Source: Diplonema papillatum
Lineage: Eukaryota; Euglenozoa; Diplonemea; Diplonemida; Diplonemidae
Assembly: GCA_030068145.1 (NCBI GenBank)
Contig: JAPJBO010000547.1
Coordinates: 62,001 to 126,000, forward strand
Reading direction: 5' to 3'
DNA length: 64,000 bases
The translations under genes were made by a program, and so were the position numbers. Positions 22,937 to 31,006 of the stretch are shown in pieces. The notes below the pieces were generated by a model. That model did no database searches. It saw only the letters and a program-made list of their open reading frames with translations, and had not been told where the DNA came from. Position 1 is the stretch's first letter, and each line of letters begins with the position of its first letter.

Positions 22937-24520
22937 AGGGTAGGCGGTTTTTTTTTTTTTGGCCCATGTCCGTCGGCCCACAGAAATTTACGCGCGCGCG
23001 CGCAAAAAAAAAACTTTTCAGAAAAAAAAAAACTTTTGCCACAAGACTTTCTGCTACTGGATGTCACACCGTATGTACCGGCTACACACCGCTTCATACC
23101 GTATGTACCGGCTACACACCGCTTCATACCGTATGTACCGGCTACACACCGCTTCACACCGTATGTACCGGCTACACACCGCTTCACACCGTATGCCGGC
23201 TTCACACCGTATGTACCGGCTCTACCTACCGCTTCACACCGTATGTACCGGCTCTACCTACCGCTTCACACCGTATGTACCGGCTCTACCTACCGCTTCA
23301 CACCGTATGAACCGGCTCTACCTACCGCTTCACACCGTATGAACCGGCTCTACCTACCGCTTCACACCGTATGTACCGGCTCTACCTACCGCTTCACACC
23401 GTATGTACCGGCTCTACCTACCGCTTCACACCGTATGTACCGGCTCTACCTACCGCTTCACACCGTATGTACCGGCTCTACCTACCGCTTCACACCGTAT
23501 GTACCGGCTATACTACTGGCCGGTCCGCTGTTGGCACTTTTGTGCCCGTTGTTGGTGGAATTCCTGGACGATGAGCTCAAAGATGAATGTGGTGAGCTTG
23601 ATGTGTCCGAGGGGTTGCGGTGGCAGTCTAGAGTTCAACAGTTCCATAGTCGAAGGCTGCAGAGGATAGACGATGCCACAGGAGAAAAAACACTCGGGTT
23701 TAAACTCGAGATCGCGGTTCGCCGGGTACGCCGCGAACGATAAAGCAGTGAACCAGAGGACTGTCGATTGTGCGGGTGTCCGTCAATCTTGTATCTCTCT
23801 TCTGACATGCCCCATTGCGATGTCACGGTCCGAGTGCCGTTTTCTTCGCAAATATACCTCGGCACAAGCATTGCCGCCGGTCAAGTGCAAAGCACTATGT
23901 CGCAAGCACCGCGAACGCATCGCTTGCCCTGCGTCCTTTTAATGCCTCCTCAGTCGAGTCTCAGATACGTCCCTACTAGTAGCTGCTCCAGGCGTCGGAA
24001 GGCATAGACGCGTGCACTGCCCGCGGACTGGTTCTGTGTGATAATCGCACCACAGCGGCAAAAAAACCCCCCGACATGCCTTGCCGGTAAAACCGCGCAC
24101 GGTTTCGAGGCTGAGGCTGTGCTTGTATCCCGCGTGCTTCGACTGCGTCCAGCAGGAGCTGGCTAAAGCTACGCAAATCTTGCTGTTTAGATTGGCACCA
24201 ACGTCAAAGTATCACGATATTGCTTGCCCAGCGCACCAACCCAGCACCGGGCATAGTCGGCTTCAAAGTCAATACACACTGAGGTAAACAACGTCTACGC
24301 GATTTGCATCGCCGTGAAGTATCGGTGTGAGGAACAGGTTTTCGACTTTTCCCGAGCCGGACACGCTCGTGACTACGCCTGCAGTCGCTCTCACGACCGG
24401 TTCCAATGCACAGATCCCAAAAGTTTTTTTTTTGCAAAAGTTTTTTTTTTCCGGGGGGTTCCAAAAATTTACGCGCGCGCGGACATGGGCCAAAAAAAAA
24501 AAACCGCCTACCCTAAGCGC
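22937..24520. mobile_element. Inverted-repeat element with about 100-bp T/A-rich termini and internal minisatellite
   Basis: The left end (about 22937-23042: AGGGTAGGCGG, a T run, GGCCCATGTCCG, an AATTTACGCGCGCGCG stretch, A runs and AACTTTTGC) and the right end (about 24416-24516) are inverted copies with a few indels in the homopolymers. The interior holds the 30-32-bp minisatellite at 23062-23512 and about 900 bp of unassigned sequence. There is no transposase that I recognise, so it is non-autonomous or decayed. Target-site duplications were not identified. Confidence 0.7.
23062..23512. repeat. 30-32-bp minisatellite (GTACCGGCT...CTTCACACCGTAT)
   Basis: It starts with four units of about 30 bp of the type ATGTACCGGCTACACACCGC. 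After a truncated unit near 23192 come about nine units of 32 bp of the type ATGTACCGGCTCTACCTACC followed by GCTTCACACCGT. Two adjacent units carry ATGAACC instead of ATGTACC, showing internal amplification. All three plus frames stay open across it, which is a property of the repeat rather than evidence for coding. Confidence 0.93.
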
Positions 24521-25915
24521 CAGCTTGGAAGGAAATGCTCGACAATAACTGCCAGACAAAGAACCGACGGGATCCCAAATGCGGTAACCTGGGGTCCTGG
24601 ATGGTGTAAGCGAAGAACAAAACAGATTGCGTTTGCATTGTATTTTCCCCTCTACCTCTACATTTTCCTCCCTTCCATTTGGAGTCAAAGCAGCTACATC
24701 GAGTATTTCTCCTGGCCTCCGTTGAAATAGTCACAAGGCAGCCCTTCGAGTATTTTGGAACCGGTCCGTCAAGCAAGCAACCATGGGATGCAATGACTCG
24801 TGTGCAAGACATGTGACACACAGACCGGTTGTGGTCCATGACCGCCTTGGACTCGCTCAGTTTGAGATTGATCGATCACTGCCCGCAGGTCTTGCGATCA
24901 ATTCTTAGCGGTGAAACACAGCAAATCGGCCACAAACGCTCACCGCCCCCAAGACTTGAACGAAGACACACACCTCTTCACCGCACCGGACACTTTCAAG
25001 TCCGGACTCTCAAGCGAACTTTTTATGGTAGCAACCGCGGTTGTCATTTATCAAATAGTGACGGCAGCGTACTGTAAAATTACAAAAACCTTCACTTTAA
25101 CAGGTGATGCCACACACTACGCACAAACAAAACGCACTGACCGCGCCCAGCATAGGACAGGTCCACCGTGTAAACAGTGCACTACCCCTTCCCCCGTCAC
25201 GGGAAATTACGCCACAGCCTCCATACAATATCAGCGAATAATTAGGAGCACAAACTTGAACCAGTGCACTCTGCAAAAGAGTGCGGACTTCATCGTGCGC
25301 CGAAGGAGGCAATCCGAGCAACCAATGGGCACCCTCCAAAGTACAACAGTGTGAAAAAGAAAAAGCTTTCACTCTCGAAAAAAAGGCAAACCCACCCCGT
25401 TTAGTACGCCCGGACATCAGAACCGCGAAAAAAAATATCAAGAAACCGGGGGGAAAAAATAAGAGGGGGAAAAAAAGCTTGTTGGCCCAAGAACGTTTTT
25501 GGGAGAGGCTTTGGAAAAAAAAAAGCAAAAGGGGGAAAAATACCTAGGGAAAATTTTCAAAAGAAGCTTTCGGTCATTTTCTTCACTATCAGAAAGCCAG
25601 TTGTGCCCCGAAGCAGCTTGCGCCGCATTCCAGATATCTGGTTGTCGCGGTTGTTGCTTTCTTTCTGCGCTGAGCGATGTGCTTCAGTTTAACACGTAGC
25701 TCTGCAACAGCTGAGGTGAGAGTTTCGCTTTTCGCCAAAAGCAATTCATGCTTACGAAGTAAGCTGCTCCGGGGACAGCGGGCACAGGACAGGGGGGGTC
25801 CTGCTGCGCCTTTCTTCTTCTCTTTTTTGACAAAAAAGCGGAACACAAAAAGCCAGCCCCAAACCACAAGAAGCGGAAACAGAACCACCCCCCCCCCCCG
25901 AACACAGCAATGCAC
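24521..25915. other. Intergenic region, no supported gene
   Basis: It contains a tail-like block of repeat family B near 24605-24760 and A-rich runs near 25370-25560. A poly-C run at 25886-25899 lies just outside the left end of the next element. No coding region is supported. Confidence 0.4.
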
Positions 25916-26068
25916 GGTGGACCGGTCATGGTCATGACCGCATGTTTGACCGGTCAGTTTTTGACCGGTCATCTGAGAAAGTTATGCGGTCATTGACCGC
26001 ATACCTTGCGGTCAATGACCGCACCCTTGCGGTCAATGACCGCAACATTGCGGTCATTGACCGCAGCC
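25916..26068. repeat. Left terminal palindrome array of the 25.9-28.9 kb element
   Basis: After the terminal GGTGGACCGGTCA come GGTCATGACCGC and two TTTGACCGGTCA phrases, then four full palindromic units with centres GGTCATTGACC or GGTCAATGACC. Each unit is an inverted repeat in itself and the whole array is inverted relative to 28750-28934. Confidence 0.9.
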
Positions 26069-26491
26069 TGTGGTAAGATCCACAAGTTTCCTGACTGTTT
26101 CGGGTTCGTTGTTCAACGAAATCACCCTGTCTCGGGTTCTCTCTTTTCTGGTTAATGTGCTTCTGCATTTCGGGGGTCGAATAGACTCGTTCGAGAAAAG
26201 GTATGCTGTTGAGTCTGGGGCTTTCGTATTACGGTATTATACATTATAATCGTAAACATAGCGCTCTACTGCAGTAGGTCACGATTTCGATACCGGGATT
26301 TCGTTGTTGATTCTCACATTTGGACATCATTTTGGGTTTTTGTTGCGTCATTTCTGAGCATTTGGATAGTGTTAGAAACCAAAGCGTTAGCTTCGTAGAC
26401 TTTGACAGAAGCCACAACCAGGACGTGCAAGTTTCTGCCCGGAACCATTCACAGACAGCAGGTCCTGACACAAAGAAGAAGCATAAGAAGA

Positions 26492-27541
26492 ATGCCTGCG
26501 AAAAGAAGTGCTTTAAATGCACCTTCAACACCAGTTCAAAAGAAGGCTAAAGCAGCTGACGACTCGCCGCAACAAGAGGAGTACACTGTGTTGGATCAAG
26601 CAGTTGACTTCGCGAGAGTCTTTCTCATGGAGAAGGACAACGACGAGTTGCTAAACTCGTCTCTGACGAGCTGTTTCCTGCGAGTCATCAACCGCGGAAA
26701 AGCAGCTGACTGCTCGAACGTCATGAGCAGAGCCATCGGTCTCGCTTTCTCCGGGAAGTGGGGAGGTCGTCTGACCAAAGACAAGGTCGCAGCAGCAGTA
26801 AAGGAGGGGACTTCGGTATACGCGTTGCGGGTGGCGAGCAACAGAGACACCCTCTTCTATGGGGTGTCGCTGCGGGCGAGGCTAACAACCAAGCAGAAGG
26901 AACACCCCGCCTTTCTGAGGTTATCGAAGGTGGGCGACACAGCCCTGCTTCTCTCCGACATGCGAAGAGTAGCGGAGAGTGACGCCAGCGTGACGAGACT
27001 ATCCGACCCCACCAAAGTCATGAAAATAACGTATCCCCCCATCTTACCACTTGGAATCATTCGACGGACTGGACCGCATGATGAGGAACAGATGCTATTT
27101 CGCGTTGTGTTTGACGCAGGGATTTCCGGTGTGCTCGTGGGGGAACCTGCTCTAGAGGGCCGAGTCCTGACATGCACGGTCAAGAAGGAGCCAATTGGCT
27201 GTAAATCAGCAAGGAGAGCAGCGGATATTCCGTACGATACACCTTTTACAAGGTCATATCAACTGCCGCAAGAACACAACATCGACGCCAACCTTTTGCC
27301 CGAAGTGGTCGAGGATCGAGGGGCCATAATTTGTGACATACCCCTCGTTCCCATGTGCAGGAAGGTGTCTCGTCCGAGGAAAACAGATGCGACGTGGGCG
27401 AGCTTGACGGGAGTGAACTACACCGAGTGCGCTACCGACAATGAAGCTGACTGTGTCGCTGACATCGATTTAGATGCTGAAAACTCTGATGATGACTCAG
27501 TGCAACCAATTGGTGCCGGGTTACAGTTCGCTGAAGTTTGA
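26492..27541 (+). CDS. Unrecognised 349-aa protein encoded in the palindrome-ended element
   Basis: I do not recognise the family. The ATG at 26492 opens a frame to TGA at 27539-27541. The N-terminus is basic and Ser/Pro-rich with a nuclear-localisation-like QKKAKAADD. The middle (about residues 30-290) is an ordinary globular-looking sequence with alternating hydrophobic beta-like segments (for example DTLFYGVSLRARLTTKQ, MLFRVVFDAGISGVLVG). The last 40 residues are strongly acidic with repeated Asp/Glu. There is no D-D-E/D triad spacing, zinc motif or helicase motif that I can assign. It is the largest gene between the two palindrome arrays, so it may bind the terminal repeats or act in mobilisation. 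The frame may be open upstream but lacks another ATG. Confidence 0.6.
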   Translation: MPAKRSALNAPSTPVQKKAKAADDSPQQEEYTVLDQAVDFARVFLMEKDNDELLNSSLTSCFLRVINRGKAADCSNVMSRAIGLAFSGKWGGRLTKDKVAAAVKEGTSVYALRVASNRDTLFYGVSLRARLTTKQKEHPAFLRLSKVGDTALLLSDMRRVAESDASVTRLSDPTKVMKITYPPILPLGIIRRTGPHDEEQMLFRVVFDAGISGVLVGEPALEGRVLTCTVKKEPIGCKSARRAADIPYDTPFTRSYQLPQEHNIDANLLPEVVEDRGAIICDIPLVPMCRKVSRPRKTDATWASLTGVNYTECATDNEADCVADIDLDAENSDDDSVQPIGAGLQFAEV

Positions 27542-27875
27542 TGGTCATTCGGAGACCCGGAAAGAAACACCTCACTCCCCAAAACACGGATCGAAAACCT
27601 TCTCTACCCCTCTTAAACGGTTCAGGTTTCTGGCATCACATCAGGCTCATATCATTGTTTGTTCGGCACTAGTTTTAGCAAATTCAGTAAAACTTGTTTT
27701 CTTTCTGGTCGCTCTCCTGACCCTGACATCACAACGGCTCTTTCGATTGGTTTATGCTTTTTTTTCAGACTGGTTGATATCTTTTGCGGCGAAAGCAGAG
27801 CACAGGCTGGTAGTCGAATCCTTCATTTGGGTCAACGGGTTCGGTGTTTGGTCGGCAGATACAACAGAAGAAAAC

Positions 27876-28199
27876 ATGAAGAGACGACGAACAAGCTCGG
27901 AAGATGCACAGCGGGATCGGATCATAGGCGATGGGATGCGCGAGAGTCGGTACACATCAGGGACTTCGAGCAGGGCACTAGCTAGAACACGGACCACAGC
28001 CAACGGAAACCTGAAGCGGCATGGCTTCTCGCAGGCCATATTTGGCACCTCACGCGGCACCACCGCAAAGAAAGAAAGGCCATTGAGAGAGGAAGCTGAA
28101 GAGCTGGTCTCCAACTTGCCCGCAGTAGCATTGAAAGTGCTGAGGTACCTTCCAGCAGGAATTTTTGAAGACGTGGGGCATATGAGAAGCTGTTCTTGA
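27876..28199 (+). CDS. Small basic protein in the palindrome-ended element, possible second gene or exon
   Basis: An ATG at 27876 starts 107 codons beginning MKRRRTSSEDAQRDR, rich in Arg/Ser/Thr, and ending at TGA 28197-28199. The frame is also open upstream to about 27640, through a T-rich tract ending TTTTTTTTCAG at about 27767 that looks like a splice acceptor. It could therefore be a downstream exon of the 26492 gene rather than a separate product. No domain is recognised. Confidence 0.4.
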   Translation: MKRRRTSSEDAQRDRIIGDGMRESRYTSGTSSRALARTRTTANGNLKRHGFSQAIFGTSRGTTAKKERPLREEAEELVSNLPAVALKVLRYLPAGIFEDVGHMRSCS

Positions 28200-28749
28200 T
28201 TCAAAAGTTGGGCAAAAATTTAGATGTCATGAGAATCAAACCCGGTATTTGCGATTTTCTGTCAGCGTTTCTGATCCCCGTCAAAACACTAGCACTCTTC
28301 TTTTTCTTTTTGTCGAAACGATCCTTAGATTGTTCCTTGTTCCTACGAACGAAATATCGCACCAGAATGTTGCTCCTTCACACCGAGATCATCGAACTCG
28401 TGATTCGTTCGCCTACCTTTTTGAAGCGACGTAGAGACCTGAGCAGAGCTCCGCGCATGTGAAACTTCGAGCAGTAACACCGTGGGGTTACAGAAAACAG
28501 CGACGCCGAGAACCCAAAGATGGCTATTATGAGCACGGATTTGCACGCACGTAGCAGGGGTTGCCATGTTGCCCGGATCGGTCTGGTGTCCGTACAGTTG
28601 CTTATTTTAGAGGTATCGCTCGCTTGAGAAGCCGGGATGTTAGTCAGTTACTATTCGTTTGCAACTATTCTTCCACAGTAAGTGCATACTTCGAGAAATA
28701 GGCCTTGCGCGGACGCTTTGGCTACCTATTTTACCTTGCATGTCATAGA

Positions 28750-28934
28750 TGACCGCAATGTTGCGGTCATTGACCGCAATGTTGCGGTCATTGACCGCAA
28801 CCATGCGGTCAATGACCGCATGGGTGCGGTCAATGACCAGTACCCTACCGGTCAATGACCGCAAGGTACCGGTCAACATTTTTGCGGTCTGCGTGGTGCG
28901 GTCATTGACCGCACCAGCCCTTGACCGGTCCACC
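28750..28934. repeat. Right terminal palindrome array of the 25.9-28.9 kb element
   Basis: Two identical units of the type TTGCGGTCATTGACCGCAA are followed by more diverged units (ATGCGGTCAATGACCGCAT, TACCGGTCAATGACCGCA, GTGCGGTCATTGACCGCAC). The array ends in TTGACCGGTCCACC, the complement of the left terminus. Confidence 0.9.
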
Positions 28935-31006
28935 GGGTGGTCCCCCCCCCCCCCAAACCTACGGATTTTCCTTTTACTCATGCCCCACCCCCCCGCGACC
29001 CCAATCTGACGAAAGGTTGCCATGCCCGCCGGTCACCAAATTGAAAGCAGGCAGCGGGAGTAGGAAGTTTTCTCATGCAAATACTGCAGGGAATAGTTTA
29101 CAAATCTTGAGTTTGTGCATACCACCAACGACTGTGACATGCTTTTTGCCGGACGCTCTGCATGTGTGACACAGCCAGATGAGAGGCAACGGCTCACTCA
29201 CTGTCAAAGGACAGTGCCACGAGTGCAACAACAATGCTCTGTGGTCTCGTTGTGTGAGCGTGCCCCCCGCTCCTCATTGCTCTTTGTCTTTTGCTTCTTT
29301 CACAAAAATACGTGCCTCCTCTTCTTCTCTTTTTTTTCTCTCTTTTTTTTCTTCTTCCTCTTCGTTCCTTTCAAAACAACATCATCTGATCCCGTCGTAT
29401 TGCCCCCTGTGTCTCCTCCCCCTGTCAGACTCACCCTCAGTTTATGCGTGCTTTGCGAGTTCGTCGGGTTTCCTTAAACTCGGGGGGGAAACCATCCCGC
29501 CTGTCTAAAAGTCACCTAGCGAACTCGGAAACAACCGGTTTCAATTCGAAACAGTCTGGAAACGATCCAGCACGTGCGACCTTTTCAACGGCTAATCTTC
29601 TTTTACTAGTACATTCGTACTGGAAGGGAACGTTTCCGAAACAACGGTGCACATGAAAAAATTAAACGAGGCAAACGAAAAGGGCTTATTGTTGGAAACC
29701 CAGCCAAGTCCAAGAATCATTCGCTTTCCCATTTTCATCATCGTCGGTCAGTTGATGCTGATCGTCTGTTGCTTCGTTTATCAGTGCAAGTGCGCGCCCC
29801 ATTTCGGAAATGTTCATGCAAAGGGTTCGTTGACCCTGCCCGTACATGGCGTGCATCTATGTGTTTGGCGCCTTTTAGTTTTGAATCTCCTAACAGTCCG
29901 ATGAGACTGTCACCTCACCCAGCGAGCTCTCACACACGCAACGCACAACTCACAACACGCAACGCAGCACGTACCTTGTACAATGTACCTTGTACAACGT
30001 ACCTTGTACAACGTACCCTGCCCAACGCTCAACTCAAACCATCGGCAACACCACAAAGAGACACAAGCTCTCTTTCTCCTTTCTCTTCTGACGTTTTCTA
30101 GACTGTTTCTTGTAGTAAGCGGTCGGTTTTTTGAAAGTTTTCTTTTATTTGCCTCTGCCTTTGCACCTTTTTTTTTGTTTCTTTTTTGTGGGCTCTTTTC
30201 TTCTCGCACGGGAAATCTTGATTCCGCACGCGAGCTTTTTTTCCCCCACCAAGGCTGCCTGTGGCTAAGCTTCCCTCATTCCTGTTCTTCGGTTTTCCAA
30301 CAGGAAACCGAAACAGAAAGTACTTTACATATTTCTTGTGTTGTTTCAAAGACTGCGAAAGGACGAAACCAAAAGAAAAGGAACCAGCCGTGTCCATTTA
30401 GCTCCGATTGCGCGCTTTTTTATCCCCAGGTTTGAAATAAAAATGCGAAGAAAGTCGTGCTGCTAATCTGCAAATAATCTGTGCATCGCCGGCGTCGCGG
30501 CTACCTTTTCGCATGTGATGGTCATGTTTCCGCCGCTTCAGCTCGTCTAGCTGTTGTCGACGTAGAACGCCCATGCCACATCCCTTAGGGCGCAATAAAC
30601 ACGTTCTAAACATCCGAACACCTCTTAGCACCTCACCGACTGAAGAATCTATAAACACTCAAACCACCCCCAAAAGGAAATACTCGCACCAACGAGTCGC
30701 AAGCTACACAAAAATCAGGCTTGCAAAGCCATCTTCGACCAGCTGATCCTGCTTCTCACAACGTAGTAGTCGTACCCTCTTAGCGCGTTAGGGAACATTC
30801 AATCCGCATTCAAGACGGAGGGAGCCCGTCCAACAGCTTTCATACAACACAAGAGCCGTGCCCCCTCTGCGCGCCGAAGAACACTCAATCCAGGTTGAAG
30901 ACGGGGGGGGGGGCCTCGGCCTTCACGCTCTGAATAGCTCGGCTCCTTGCGTCAAACCACTCTGAACCGCCTCTCTCTTTCTCTCTCCGTGCGAGAGAGG
31001 GCACCC
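28935..31006. other. Intergenic region upstream of the TUTase pair
   Basis: No gene is supported. It includes T-rich stretches (29280-29370), a threefold repeat of GTACCTTGTACAACGTACC type near 29974-30020, and two related phrases about 80 bp apart, AACATTCAATCCGCATTCAAGACGG at about 30794 and ACACTCAATCCAGGTTGAAGACGG at about 30882. A pyrimidine tract CTCTCTCTTTCTCTCTCC at about 30970-30988, followed by an AG 10-20 bp before the start codon, is a plausible mRNA 5'-end splice acceptor. Confidence 0.4.

Larger units (their letters stand above)
25916..28934. mobile_element. Candidate new DNA transposon with termini made of palindromic repeat arrays
   Basis: The left terminus begins GGTGGACCGGTCA at 25916. 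The right terminus ends with its exact complement TGACCGGTCCACC at 28922-28934. Inside each end lies an array of palindromes of the type TTGCGGTCATTGACCGCAA spaced at about 22 bp: four units at 25984-26066 and at least six, more diverged, at 28750-28917. Variants use ACCGGTCA instead of GCGGTCA. The interior (26070-28740) is less GC-rich than host genes and carries a 349-codon ORF plus a small basic ORF on the same strand. Both ends are flanked by C runs. The matching termini, mirrored arrays and internal genes define a unit that I take for a mobile element. I found no catalytic signature and no clear target-site duplication. Confidence 0.72.

Noticed and set aside
22919-23743. 274-codon frame across the 30-32-bp minisatellite
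   Set aside because: All three frames are open through the repeat and the flanking parts show no domain.
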